From Macrolepiota albuminosa (taxonomy: Eukaryota; Basidiomycota; Agaricomycetes; Agaricales; Agaricaceae): a stretch of 64,000 nucleotides of DNA. The DNA lies in contig JAMWFC010000117.1 of NCBI GenBank assembly GCA_027475525.1, positions 3,210,183-3,274,182 on the forward strand, read 5' to 3'. Position 1 is the stretch's first letter; every line of letters starts with the position of its first letter. Shown one piece after another: positions 22,701-35,139 of this stretch. The notes beneath the pieces are model-generated. The model was not told the origin of the DNA, did not search any database, and saw only the letters and a list, made by a program, of their open reading frames with translations. Made by a program: the position numbers and the translations under genes.

Positions 22701-24057
22701 TTGATGAGCCTTATGTTTCTTGCGTCTCCTGTTTCCTTCTCATCCTCCTTTTTACGCTCCACTCGGATTGTGGTTTTTATATCTGTAGGTCAATTCTATG
22801 TATTCCTTTCCTGCTGAATATTGATGGTCCATCGTTACAGCGTGATTATTGCGTGTACGATATCTGTATATCATTTGACGCCCATCCATAATAAGAATTT
22901 GAATGAGATTCCTCTCCCCCGACACGGACAGCTAATGCCGATTTTCACTGTCTCCTTCTGTTACCAAATTTGCAATCTTTAAACATCATAATACTTTGGT
23001 ACTGGTCATCAAGTATATGTAGATCCTGACAAGGATGTTTTTAAGAGTTTGGATCGTATTTATAGATCTTGTATTGACTTCCTGAAGTTTTCCAAACTCG
23101 TGGATCATACTTTCACGCGCCTTCTTCAGTATATCTACTCAATTCATCACAACAATAATGCTCACCCAGATGCGTATTATTATATATACAAGTTCATATA
23201 TAGATACAATCGCTTGGGGCCATGATTTCGCGAGGTCAGTTTCTCACAACCGGCATCATCATATGTTAGCCTTCAAAATACCGATCCATGAAGTCCTGTC
23301 GCGAGCAATTTAGTTCAACTCATGCGTCGAGTCGGTGCAAAATGAATGTAAGAAAAGCTGTATTAGAAAGAATCAAAGTTATACTGCGACTGAATCACGA
23401 CTTAAAAAGTCCAGGCATAGTTTCTTCCAACTCATTTGGATGGACGCCACTCACCCATTGTTCAATAAAGATGAAACCATGTCTCGACGGCCTTACCTGT
23501 GAGAAACAGAGACATTAGAATGGACAGCTTCCGCACTGCTCGAGACTGGACCAAAACAAGTGATTTATATTATGTCCTCGAGTTGACCTTCAGAAAAATT
23601 GTTTAGCAAATTCTCTTTGCCCATCAAAGGGGTTCCAACTCGTTGTCGTGAACTCCTGGTACATGACTTGGTCTTATTCTGGGCATCAAGTTCCCTCCAA
23701 CCGAAATCACAAATCAAAAAAGGTGTAGAGGATACGTTACATAATAGACAGAGTAAAGCTCAGTGGGACTACATATCAGGGTGACGCTTCTGGCACGCCC
23801 CACAGTCAAAGTAGGAGTATGTAGTTAAATTTAACGTTGATTTCCTTCGATTTCTGTGCAAATGGAAGACATCCACATATACTGACACAGGATTTCTTGC
23901 TTCTTGCCAACAATATCACTGGTCCCCGTAATCTCCGGACTTAAATATATTGTGTCGGCATTCGTCGGCCACCATGAGATATCAATTCCTTGAGGTGTAA
24001 CTCGAATCAAACACATCCGAGTCGATATGCCTGTCATCTAACTCGCCGCCCTCAAGC
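22701..24057. other. Intergenic, no gene supported
   Basis: About 1.36 kb of AT-rich sequence. Short frames (23288-23518 plus, 23831-24037 minus) show no domains. An untranslated or RNA gene cannot be excluded. Confidence 0.4.
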
Positions 24058-24598
24058 TTGTTGAACATAACACCCTTCGATCCGAATCCGTCGCAAGCGG
24101 CCTTCGCTCGCGGCATTCGCAATCAAATCACACACGCTTTTACTCCTGTCCACTTCTTTACTGAAGCGGTAAATCCATACCTTATCTCAAAATGCCCAAG
24201 CATTCAACAGCATCAAGAGTTCATGAGTAACCAAATCAATATAAAGTTATAAGCAGCTCGTCCCGACACATGTCACCTTCAAGAAACTTGTACACCCTAT
24301 CATAGATTTCGACACCTTCCCGCTAGATGTATCAATTGCCGTTTTACAGAAGTTCGTCGCCGAAGAAGGGACAGAAAGTAACAAGGATAATTTCGTTGAG
24401 TCAATGAGTACGGTGAAGGGCATCAGATCTCAGCGTCTAGCACAGAGGAAGAATGTTGATGTTTTAGTAAAGACGGCAGAGAGTGTAACAGGAGCCGTAA
24501 TCCTGAAGCACGCACAGTCATTCCAGGTAGACAGTACGATACAAGTGGCTCAAGTAAATGTATTTTGTGACACAACAAATGCGATGTTGTTGTCTTAA
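24058..24598 (+). CDS. Hypothetical protein, 151 aa, two exons
   Basis: Not recognised. Exon 1 (24058-24168, 37 codons, TPFDPNPSQAAFARGIRNQI) joins exon 2 (24254-24598) through an 85-nt GTAAAT...AAG intron in frame. The second exon encodes a soluble, mixed alpha/beta-looking sequence (VHPIIDFDTFPLDVSIAVLQ, then KTAESVTGAVILKHAQSFQV). Codon use resembles the host genes and the frame is clean across the splice. The true N-terminus may lie upstream. It could also be a fragment of a larger lost gene. Confidence 0.4.
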
Positions 24599-24700
24599 GT
24601 TCGATTAAATAAAAGGCTTCTAAGGGCCAGAATAATTAGATCGGATCATAAGTAAACGTCGGATAAGACACGATTACACTGTTCAAAACGAGGCGTCGGA

Positions 24701-26262
24701 TTAAAAACGTGTAAGAAAGGGGACAAATAACATACATGATATCTTCGAACCGAAAAGAGCTTTGGGGTTGGTCGTAAATAATGCGGTTTTCTGGTCATCT
24801 GTGATCAGACTTGAGCCCTTGACGGCCGAAAGCGATGCCACCTGGGTAAATGACGGTGCGTAAGGGTAGTCCTAAAGGGTGTTAGTATTGCTTTATGGAC
24901 CGACTGAAACAGATCATACAGTGCCAAAAAGTAGTTGAGAGGCAGGAATTCCGTAACCCAAGAGGCCGGCAACCTGATGATAGTAGGTGGGTCCTGCCGA
25001 ATCCCACCAGAAACTATCGCAACAGAAGGTGTAAAATTGTTGTAGATGAAAGAATTGGAAATCTTCCTACCGAGTGCGGTAAATTTGGAAAGAGGCCTCA
25101 TAAATAGCAGGAACGGATTTAAGTATGCGATCGATAGTTGCAGGGAAAGCACCACCGACTGCCAATGGATTTAGCACATTGTCAATCACGAGAAAAATTC
25201 CTACCATGTGGTATGATGTAATTAATGTTGGTGAAGTTGTGGATAGTCTGGGTGAGGGTGAGGTCCTCCAAAGTCCGAGCGGTTTCAAAGCTACGGGGAT
25301 AGGAACTAAAACGAACGCTTGGAAGTAAAGAGACGCACTAGAATTCAATGTTGCCGGTAGGGTATGGAGTCGGGTTGGCCTCAACGAGCTTGCCGTTGAC
25401 CTTGACGTAGGGGGTACCAGGGTGGATATAGAAAATCTGCTTGTCGCTGCGTTTGTTCATAGCATCAAAGAAAGGAGTAAATTGAGTGTTTCCAAGATAA
25501 ATCCCTTCAAAGTTAGAAGTCAAGAAAATCCCTGCGGCGCCGAGAACATCCAGAGCATATTTAGCCTCGATGATAGCTGCGGCGGTGTAGGGGAGGGGAA
25601 CAACCGCGTAGAAGGAAAGTTTCGTTGGGTTGGCACGGCAATACGCAGCAGCTTGTTCATTCATCAGGCGTGCCAGGGCAATGGTAAGGCCTTGAGAACC
25701 TTGGAACACATTTGCGCCAGGAGCGGAGAAGGAGAAGACAGAATGAGTGATTCCTTCTGAAGCCATAAAGGACAAATAGGTGTCTATGTCCCAGTTTGGA
25801 GTAGGATTGCCTCCTGTGGTCGGGACCAAATTCTTGTACCAGGAAGGGACAACATGTGCTGGACGAAAAGCTCTAATCAACTCAAAGTCGGAATTTGTCG
25901 AATGAGGCTTACTGTGCACATCGATGATGCTAGGGTCATCACGCTTTCCAAAGCGTCCAAAACTTCTCCGAGAAAGGGTTGTGGTCGTCGAGTTGTCTAT
26001 GACTGATGAATTTTCATAAGTGAGGGCAATTTCAGTCAAGGCAGTATCCAAAGTGTCGCCGAGAACAGCAAGATCGATGTTATCTAAGAAAAGAAGAATT
26101 AATCAGAGCATTTCTCTCAGATGGTGGTCTGTATATCCTACCAGCATCAGCATTGGCGACGATTGTTGCTGTCACGTTCTCAGAAGCGGATTGGGCCAGG
26201 ATAGAACTGCTACAAAAGGCAAGGACGAAGGACACTGCAGAAAAGAGAGTGGACGTCTTCAT
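24701..26262 (-). CDS. Secreted amidohydrolase, ACMSD / resorcylate decarboxylase-like
   Basis: Amidohydrolase-2 family TIM-barrel enzyme in about six exons. The N-terminus is a signal peptide (MKTSTLFSAVSFVLAFCSSSILAQ), so export is expected. The metal-binding HxH appears only after removing a 54-nt intron (25859-25912), giving DVHTHVVPSWY. Then follow FSFSAPGANVF, the barrel His in FYIHPGTP, EFYFETARTLEDL (spliced), IIPHVGGAFPATIDR (spliced), the WWDSAGPTYYHQ block, and the C-terminal catalytic Asp in LLFGTDYPYAPS. Family members decarboxylate aminocarboxymuconate semialdehyde or dihydroxybenzoates via Zn/Mn; substrate here unknown. The stop at 24701 is tentative because another 3' intron is possible. 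Confidence 0.85.
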
Positions 26263-27454
26263 GCTGAAGGCTGGACGAAAGCCTATAGGTAATGTAGAGA
26301 AAAATGGCGGAAGAGGGTGGAAGATTAGGGAAAAACTTGTTAAAATAGATGATAATTTTTGCTTGCCCGCGGACCCAGGCACGGTCAATATGAAAACGGG
26401 TCATAATTGGACCTACAAGAAGTACCCAGTATCCCAGAGGTATGGGATCAATTTCCTGCAGTGCTTTGGGAGTCACTTGATTAGACTCACAATGCGTACA
26501 TTAAGGTAGTCACAATTTCATCTCCACGATAAAAGAGAAAAACGTAGAAAGCTGAGACAAATCGTTAGCTATCTACATAGTTCATGGTTAAAACGTTAAA
26601 AATTTAGCCGATTGTTCCGAAGTCCATATTTCCATCAAAGGAAAGTGACAATCTCAACAACAGCCAGATGGAAAACAGATTATGTCAAATTATCGTCGAG
26701 GGCACAAATACTTACTTGCCAAGCCTGTAGCATTAATTTTCTGTATACATATGTTCTATTCCTGGAACTGTTTGACTTGGCTCGGCTCTTCATCCGGAAT
26801 TCTATGGAGAAGCTCATGTTTTTCAAAGATTTTCCAGATGCGACCTGATATCGAGATCCAACTCTGAAATCATTGTAATGACGACGATTGACAATGATGA
26901 TATGTCGTACATACAAGGCGCATGCAGTCGATGCGACCGTCTGCATTTTGCTGAAAACTCTGTGAAATATGGAGCAGGAGAAGGTTTTGAAATAGGATAC
27001 ACTGCGAGTCGGCCAAGCTTCAAGCTTGAAATTTGAAAGCTTGAAGCCTAAGTTTTAGGCGTGCCGTGATACTCCATAAGGTACGTTAGGTAATCAATTA
27101 ATCACGTCTAAACCTTGAAATAAAAACTCGGTACCCGTGGAACAGGTAGACTACAGCCTTGCCCCTATAAACATGACTTTTACAAAAATTGCGAAATACA
27201 AACTGACTGTGGGGGTACGGTCCATTGTGAGGGTGCTATACCCAGCAAAATTTGCGTGAGGCGACATAATCCTGGAGAAACTTTTAACCTTTCCCACTTG
27301 GAAAATCGTAGCCGCGCAGACGCGCCCCTGACGCGTCCGATCTCCAGGTATCTGAACCCGATTCCCGATGTTCTTCCACCACGTTTTTGTTCTCATCTTT
27401 TCTCCTACCAACTTCTTCTAGCCGTGAGGGTCACATTCTTTTTCTTTTTAGGTC
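26263..27454. other. Divergent intergenic region with inverted repeats
   Basis: About 1.2 kb between the amidohydrolase and 7-TM gene starts. It holds a perfect 11-bp inverted repeat (27017-27027 / 27037-27047) abutting a second 6-bp hairpin (about 27046-27060). ORFs here look like chance frames. Confidence 0.45.
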
Positions 27455-28870
27455 ATGACGAACTGGTTGTCGCCACCGGTAATCATACGCTGCTCCCGTG
27501 AGTTTCCACTCGAACGGTAATGTGTACAAGAGCTTGACTTCTGGCCTTAGGTATTTATGGAGCCTTCGTTCTAACCCTATGTGGAGTCGCCGCATGGGAC
27601 GTTGCAAGTACTCTGCGCTTTGATCTCTCGATTATCACACGGAAGCGTCCCTTTCGGTGGCCAATGGTGTGTCAATTCTTGGACTATTGGTGCGTTTAAT
27701 TTAATGGCTCATGGTTTACGATCAGCTCTTGTACTTTATCTGCCGCATCTGCATGTTATTGCATATCTTTGCTTTGGCGGTCAACTTGAATGCCATCTCT
27801 CAAATACCTTGTCAACAGGTCACCTGGATCTCCAAGGGTATGTTCCAGACTATCATGGACGCGGTCATGATTGAACCGCCTGCATAGTTGCTGACGCTAT
27901 TGGAACTTGTTTATCCTCTCTTATCCTCGTCCTCCGGACTCGTGCTGTGTGGCATCGGGATCTTAAGGTCACGATTCTCCTGGGTCTCCTTGCCTGCGGA
28001 CAAATTGCAATATGGTGCCAAAGTGATCGTTCTCTTCGTTTCAGAGTGTACATTTTGCTGACCAAGATGTGTTTCAGCTTTTCGGTATTCGCGAGCACGA
28101 TGGGACGCAACGAGGGGCGTCTGTGCAGTGATTTCGACTGCACCAAAACCGTTGTTAACAACAGTCTTCGCTTATAGTTGAGCACACACACATTCATTAA
28201 ATGGCTTCTTGTTAATTTTCATAGCCATGGCATTCGATTTGGTAATTTTGATCCTCTGCGCGTACCGTCTGAGTTCTTCGCGTCGGTCGAGCACCATCGC
28301 TCATGTACTTTGGAGAGACGGCATTGCAAGTTTCCATTCCCTTTGACACTGTATGCGTCACAAATCTTATTGTATGTCGTGCAGGGTTATTTCTGTGCTG
28401 CCTTTGGTGCGAACCTGGTACAGATGGTCTTTGCTACACTCGGCCTCAACCCCGTCATGAACATTATGTGCCTACCCTTTGCGTTGGTTGTCTCCGTGAT
28501 AGCCTCGACCACCGTTTTCCGTAACGTCTTCATCACCTATGACTCCTTCTCTAGCGAAGGTGCTGGGCCTATCTCTTCAAACTCTACTCCTCTCAACTAT
28601 AGCGGCCGGCTCGCAGTGAGTGGAGCACGCATGAATACCTCACGAAGGGTGGCGACAGATATACCTCTGAGCGATTACAAGTCTACTGGAGCCGTAGGTA
28701 CGATCTCAGTTCACCGTGTCGTTGAACTCGCTCATGAGGATGATGCGCCACATACCGTAAGTTTTTTCCCGAGAGTCTACCGGCATTCCGACTTGCTGAT
28801 TTCTAATATGCAGAAAAGTGAGTGTGGGTCCGAGTCCCGCTTGTCACATGAGAAACCGCACGTGTTTTGA
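27455..28870 (+). CDS. Seven-transmembrane protein of an Agaricomycete family, unknown function
   Basis: About 300 residues in several exons. Spliced segments in order: MTNWLSPPVIIRC (27455-), IYGAFVLTLCGVAAWDVAST (TM1), RKRPFRWPM loop, FICRICMLLHIFALAVNLNA (TM), VADAIGTCLSSLILVLRTRAVW (TM), KVTILLGLLACGQIAIW (TM), then AMAFDLVILILCAYRLSSS (about 28225), a VLWRDGI loop, ANLVQMVFATLGLNPVMN (TM) and a last PFALVVSVIASTTVFRN helix. The cytosolic tail is polar, with a final exon from about 28814 to the stop at 28868. From general knowledge this arrangement (WDV..LRFD near TM1, RWP loop, LWRDGI before the sixth helix) recurs in mushroom genomes; no ligand or role is known to me. Intron borders around 28040-28230 are uncertain. 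Confidence 0.72.
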
Positions 28871-29450
28871 GAAGAGGGAAATCGTTGCTTCTCTGTCGGT
28901 CTTTACTCCATTTACATAAAAAACTATACACTCCCATTGTCTGTAAAACATAAATAAAAAGACGCAGAGCGTCAAGAACACTGGATATCGTGTGCTCAAT
29001 TTACCGTGCATGCATGCAGATGGATGTGAACTAGATTGTGATTAAGTAGACTGTGTAGGTGTCAAATGAAACCAGCAATGGATGGGATGAAGTTGCTGTG
29101 GGAACCCATACAGGACATAATGTGGAGAAAATTATCAATAGTCTCCCACATGTTCCTCCTTTAGGAGGAATAGACAATCGTAATGAACTATTTTACAGGG
29201 AATCAGTATTTAAACCTTCTTCTGAGTCACATCCAGAACAACGCGAAATATCTTGCTGCATTCACCTTTTGTAGGTCAGCATTCTCATTTTTGTCCTCCA
29301 TGGCAGGCTTTTAGTGCCCTACCTTTGATGGGTTATGAGCCCTGCCTGCAGATTAAGTAAATCCAGTTTTTTTCATTTCAATTAAAATTTTTGTCATTTT
29401 TTCACCAATCATGGCACCTTCCCATTAGAAGATGCTTGTCGAAGGAAACG
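28871..29450. other. Boundary region between gene island and repeats
   Basis: No supported gene. A 71-codon plus-strand frame (29059-29274) has no recognisable features and contains a CCTCCTTTAGGAGG hairpin. Composition becomes AT-rich from here on. Confidence 0.4.
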
Positions 29451-30450
29451 ATGTCTGACTTCGGTAACACACGTCATATTCTCGTCATTCATTGCGTACG
29501 CCCATACACGCTTTATAATCCTTTGAATTAACATACTTACTAAAACATATTCTTATGTTATATCGGCTCCACTTATGTCTCACAATCGAAAATCTATTTA
29601 AGCCTACTCGTATCCTGAAGTTCGAACTATCTCTTATCTTCGAACTTCAGTCTATTGAAACTTGTATTATCGTACTTCAATAAATCTACATGGCTTTGCT
29701 GCGACAATGCTTCACACATACAACTCAGACAAAGGTTTAATGGTCAAATTATGATGCTTGGGTTACAGAGCTTGAGATGATATTTATTGGACATAATATT
29801 TTTAATACATATCAAGGGTGAGATCTCCTGCCCTAACAACTCTTTTGGTGCTGCTATTTGGTTCAAGGATGATCATTTAGCTCATGCCACTCATTATAAA
29901 ACCATCTCCATTGATATCATCCATGCTGATTCTAATAATACTATCCTTGCTTAAACTGCTAATGTGTTTGGCCACTCTCAAGAATAAATATTGAAGGACA
30001 CTTCAAAATACTTTGAACTTAAATAATATCTTTACAATTCTATTCATGATATTGTCTCTGTCCATGAGGTTCTCACTGCCCTTGGTCATGCTCCTGCTAT
30101 TATTGATGTGGTTGATTCTATTCTCATGAATGTCCACCCCTAACTTCTTTTCATTGTTCATACTATCCTCATCACTCAGGCAGACAAACCTATTCTTGCT
30201 ACTATGAAGAAGATTCTTATTGATTCCTGTCTGTTAATGTAATAAAGTTTGCATCATCACTACAGAAGGTTAGGGACAAAGTTGTTTGTGCAACCAAGAA
30301 ATAACGTTGGAAACATTTCTCCTTGAATTTGGATAGTCAAGCATGATGTATGATTATTGAGCTGTAATAGAACAGCTCCTGTCAGTGTGGCTGATGAACC
30401 TAGATGGAGTCAAACTAAAATGGGCTGAGTCACTCAAAGTGGTGATGCCC
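29451..30450 (+). pseudogene. Decayed copia-like gag with adjoining LTR-like sequence
   Basis: 29451-29720 resembles an LTR 3' end (AATAAA-like and cytosine-poor). From about 29740 a broken frame reads YDAWVTELEMIFIGHNIF, then DDHLAHATHYKTISIDI and HEVLTALGHAPAIIDVVDSI, resembling a Ty1/copia-type gag with many stops. Assignment is tentative, based on pattern only. Confidence 0.4.
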
Positions 30451-31462
30451 TGATAGGACCCCATACAGGATCAGCGCATCAACGGCAGGCTACGGCAACA
30501 TGGCACAGGCTCAGGATACCTTAGCACACGCTAACTAACCAATTTTGGCAATATTTGACGGCCGCGCATGGCAAGAAGCAGATCCGATCAGTGATAGTGC
30601 CGACAGCAGACAGAATGACAACTGACAGATGGCATCAGTCACTGACGACAGCGCTTAGGGAGAAGCCTGATGATCTATCAAAAACTGATGGACAGCTTGG
30701 CATTTGACCTTGGCGTCTGACATCGCTTAGCGCCTCAATTTGGTGCCTGACATTGCTAAGCATTTTGGACAGACAGAAGGGTGATGGATTGATGGTTTAG
30801 CACCGCGATCCTCAATTTGGTGCCTGACATTGCTAAGCATTTTGGACAGACAGAAGGGTGATGGATTGATGGTTTAGCACCGCGATCTGCCGCCTGGTGT
30901 CGCTAAGGTTCTTGAATGGACGGTAGGAATCTGAAACCGTTGGAGCTACCCCTATAAAATTTTCTAGTTTACCGTGCTTTGGCCATGGTTAGTCACTGGC
31001 GACGGTGAACGCCTTGTAGTATAAAAAGTACTTACCGACTTGTACATACCCATTGAACAATAGAGCAGAGTTTCCTGCTCCCCTTTCTTCAGTCTCCCTT
31101 ACGCTCGAGACCTCATTTACGGTTGGCAACATCGAACTCGTCGGCAGTTGCAGACTATTGCTAGCCTTCGACCTATTCGCACCTTGCAGCTACGGCAGGC
31201 ATTAACGACGCTTAGACTTTGCTAAGCTTACTGTGTTCTTGCCGCTGACATTGCCGTGTGCACTTACTGCTTCTTTCATAGGCGCTTTACCTTAGCGCTT
31301 TATACTTGCCGACCCCCTTACCGACTTTACCTCATTTTCACAGGCGCATTCTCTGGGACCTGCCCGGGACTCCTCACATCACTTATAGCACGCCCAACGC
31401 AAGCTTTTGGTATGGTAACACTATAGTTATATTTGTTACTGACCAAACTTTGGGCATCATCA
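30451..31462 (+). mobile_element. Solo LTR of gypsy family A
   Basis: Starts TGATAGGACCC and ends GGGCATCATCA. It aligns end to end with the LTR of element A (44117-45068). Flanks are GCCC and GCCT, consistent with a 4-bp target duplication that has since mutated. No primer-binding site follows, so it is a solo LTR inside older gag-like sequence. Its length of 1012 bp includes duplication #5. Confidence 0.85.
30733..30886. repeat. 77-bp exact tandem duplication #5
   Basis: Adjacent 77-bp copies inside the solo LTR; the related LTR of element A has one copy. Confidence 0.95.
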
Positions 31463-32600
31463 GCCTTACTTGGGATCCTCCAAGTTCAGTGAACTTGAGA
31501 ATTGGCTAATGAGTATATGCATAAATTATGTCATGGCTCAACTAAGTAGAGAAGAGAAAAATTGAGAAAAGGTTCTCATCCTTATGGACTATTTGAGTGC
31601 ATCTGCACTCAAATGGTAGCTGCACCATGTTATATATGTCAACAAGGTGCAGGTCCATTGGACATTTGAGGATGTGGTCCTTGATCTGTATAGTTAGTTC
31701 TTACAATCCTCAAATGATGCAAGATGCTGTAAGAAAAACACTTAACATCTGCAAAACTCCTTCCACAGAGCAAGTGGTGCAAGTGACAAGTGAGAGTTGA
31801 GCAAGTGTAAAGGCAGGCAAGAGTAGGGCAAGGAACTAGCAAGGCTAACTGAGCAGTCAGACATTGCTAGAAAGCTTACAGTTGGTTCAGTGTGTAGGCC
31901 AGAAGAACACTGCTATTGTTCAGCCCAGGAATATTCTATCCACAGGCTGCCTTGATATACTACATCAGTGGCTGCACTATTACTAATACTGTTCAACTAA
32001 TTGGGCCCCAGTATAATGGAGTATGACTAACAATAATTGATGCTGAGTAAGGTCTATGCATATGACTCATCAAGGCTGACTACTAGAAGATGAAAGGGGA
32101 TAGGACAGGCTGAGCAGTTATTTGGATGCACTAAGAGTGGGCATGTCATCAGACTGTTGGACATGATCAAGCAACTGGTCCCCTGACACTTACCCTGGAT
32201 GCCCATCCTTTTTCTCTATTTGCTTGTTCCATCTCCTGGCTCCACTGTCATTAGCTCCAGCAGTCATGAGCAAGCATAACAAGCCTGATGCAAGTACCAC
32301 ATTCTCTGCATTCCCTGCATTTTCATCTACTGACTCAAATATTACCCTTAGTTCAGTATCAAGCTGTAGAGCTGGGTTATCACTGCTGGTGACTATATCT
32401 GGCCATATCAATGAGCCATTCAGTGTTATTATAGGGTGATATTGTAATGATCTGAATTCTGAGAGTTAGGAAGTTGATAATTAGATGAGTCATCTAGCTG
32501 TGCTGCTAGCTAGAATTGGAATTGTGATTGACACAATACAATATACTTGGGGTGATGGTCACTAAAACTAGGAAAAAACCCAAAAGATTGCAGTTGGATT
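31463..32600 (+). pseudogene. Decayed Ty3/gypsy gag-protease remnant
   Basis: A broken frame reads ELENWLMSICINYVMAQLSREE, then VLILMDYLSASALKW, like fungal gypsy gag. A possible degraded zinc knuckle follows near 32130 (GCTKSGHVIRLLDM), then a protease-like SLLVTISGHINEPFSVII with no intact Asp-Thr/Ser-Gly. Stops throughout. Confidence 0.45.
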
Positions 32601-34429
32601 ATTTCAGTTTCTGTGCATGTCAATTTTGTTCTCCTTGATGAACTGTTCTCAACTGCCTCAGTATATTTTGAAAAACATCATAGACTTCTGCATCTCTTCT
32701 AGTGCATTTGAGAAGTCATAACCTGGGCTGGGTTTGGCAAACACAAGAAGGCTGCACTAGCAGTAACTTGCTTTTGGATGCACAATTCTTAACTTTAATG
32801 GCTAATTCTGCTAACAAATCAGCATGTTTTTTAGACTATGGCTCAAGGGCCACAGAAGCAGTTGAGGAGGGCTTGAAGGGAGAGGCTCCTGGAAGAGCAA
32901 AAAATAGCAATGAACTTGTTATTAGCTAGTGATGTAATATTAAATTAGGTAAATTTTGAAGAGGGTGCTGGGCACCACACTACAGACTTAGGCAACATTG
33001 CACAGGCTGTTGAGTAGAATTGGAGGTGCTGGTAACCATTTGGAGCAACTGAAGTTGAAGTCAAACTATAGAAATTTTACGCAATCAAAGATTTCTGAGT
33101 CATTGATTCCTTAGATTGTTACAACCCACTTTCATTAAACTTCTTTCTCTCTTCCACCTTGCATCACAAGAATGATCCCATACTCCCAATCCAGATGTTG
33201 AGGCATCTGCTGGCTTTTTGACCTACAACTGGGCACCACACAGCATCTTTACACCACATTACATTATATTACATTTCTTAAGATTTTTTATTGTGAGAAC
33301 TTCTCTGCCCTGCATATATATGCATTGATACTGGTCAAGGATCTCATATTCTCTGCTCTAAAGCTGCTGAAGGAATAGTATGTAATATTTTTTTCATTTA
33401 TTTTATATGCAATTTTTTAATAATCAGAAATTCATGTAGAATAAAGCAACAATAATGTTTCTAGTCTTAGAATTGCAGCAAGTTGGTTGATCTGCTTTTG
33501 AATTGCTCAAAACTCTGGTTGGATAGTTAAGGTTGATCTGTGAAATGGTAGGCTATTGGTGAATAGTCAAGTTGTAGCATTATAATGCATGTGGAGGTGG
33601 CATCTAATGTAGAGGCTTGAGATTGCTGCTGTAATGTTTTCTGCTGCACAGTAAAATCTGAATCATCAAAGTAACCATTCAAATCAGCTTTTCATGATGA
33701 GTAGATGATGCATCTTGTAAGCAGTTGAGAAAACAAAGATAAAATTACAGAGAGCAAACTGTCTCTTGCATTCAGAACTATGGACCACATACATCAGCAT
33801 TGATTATTGACTAAATAACAAAAGATAAATAAGTGCTGCTGATCAGATGAGGAGAACTTGAGTACATACACTCTTTCATCATATGTTTGAAGAACCTTGA
33901 TAAATGATGCATCTGATGGGAAAAAAATAAGGTCCACAATAACATTAATACCATTGTAGTATTGTTTCCACATGGAGCAAAATTTTGATTGGCCTATGAA
34001 TCAGTCAGCCAGAAGAAAGACAAATACAAAAGATACACTAGTGACAAACTTTTACTTTCTGATTTTATTGAATGCCACAATCAGAATGACATCTTTACTT
34101 TACTATATATGGTGTGGTAAGAATGAAGGCATATATATACCTGATTGGTCATTATGACATTGACAAAGGATATCTTTTCAAAAGTCTTGCTGAGAATGTA
34201 ATAGTCAGATGTGCTTTTGAGAAAATCCAAAAACTATTTATCTGGAACTCAACAACTGCTATTTCTGCTACTTCAGAGAAAAAAAACTTAATCATAGATA
34301 GTGTATGAATTTGTTCAAGTGAGAGCAGCAATAGATACTCATCTACTCAACCAGAGAAAAATGAGGTGAAAAGTCCAGCCATTGCTGGTTAGAAGTAAAA
34401 TTAGGAATAACAATCTATAGCTGGTGAGA
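32601..34429. other. AT-rich retroelement debris
   Basis: No gene. The only recognisable piece is a DTGQGSHILCSKAAEG-like aspartic-protease motif near 33327-33380, which would suit a copia protease. The rest is CpG-poor, stop-filled sequence. Confidence 0.35.
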
Positions 34430-34810
34430 GTATAATCTGAACTTATAAAGATAACCTCTAGAGGCTATGGCTCAGTCACACAGCTGGCAAAGGGAGATCC
34501 AAAGTATGTTAGAGTATATATTAACAATATCATAATAACTACTCACCTGGCAAAGGAAGATCTAAAGAAAACAAGTCTAGGGGTTTTCTATGCCAGGATT
34601 GACACTTCTGAGGCCTCTGAAGTGTAGAAAACAGCTGTACAGGACAACAAAACCTTAAAAAACTCAAAAATTGCTTAAACAAATAAGTGCACAAACAAGG
34701 CAAGAAAACTCTGGACTTTGAAAGTCAGAAAGGCAAACTCTAGCTTATGTAAGCAGTCTGTATGCAGTGTTGAAGGGCCACACTTGTCTGAAGGAATTAA
34801 GCACTGAGTT
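34430..34810 (-). repeat. Reverse-oriented relic homologous to element C
   Basis: Aligns in reverse complement with about 43720-44100. Shared blocks include CTCTAGAGG, the GCTGGCAAAGGGAGATC motif, GAGGCC beside GTAGAAAACA-like sequence, and GGGCCACACTTGTCTGA. It is much more mutated than the copy in element C. Confidence 0.65.
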
Positions 34811-35139
34811 GTGAAAACTGAGGCCTTAACCGAATAAAGTGAAATTGAGGCTGGAATTAAGCATTGAGTTTTCTATACATACTTGGAGCTCTAATCAAAT
34901 AAAGTGAGGTTAGAGTGGAGGCTTAGTTGAGGGGGGTTTGAGGATGAAGCCTCCAATGAGCTACAAAATTCATGCCGAAAGCATGAATCGTAGCTTGTTT
35001 TATTTATATATTATAAAAAATTAGTTATATGCTGCTTACTAAGCAGTTTTTTTAAATATTAATACTACATAGTCAATAGACCGGACTGGTCTAATTCTGT
35101 GCAGTGTGAACTTTAAGCTCCCACACAACTGTAACTTCG
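34811..35139. other. Unassigned sequence with serial hairpins
   Basis: Contains GGAGGCTT...AAGCCTCC (about 34917-34954) and a second stem, AGCTAC with ATTCATGC paired to GCATGAAT and GTAGCT (34959-34995), followed by T-rich sequence. No protein-coding potential seen. Confidence 0.45.

Noticed and set aside
25859..25912. Amidohydrolase with a lost metal-binding HxH (HSK reading)
   Set aside because: The apparent loss comes from reading through a 54-nt GT-AG intron; splicing restores HTH.
34917..34995. Hammerhead-type ribozyme
   Set aside because: A CGAAA loop is present, but the CUGAUGA core strand and correct three-stem layout are missing.
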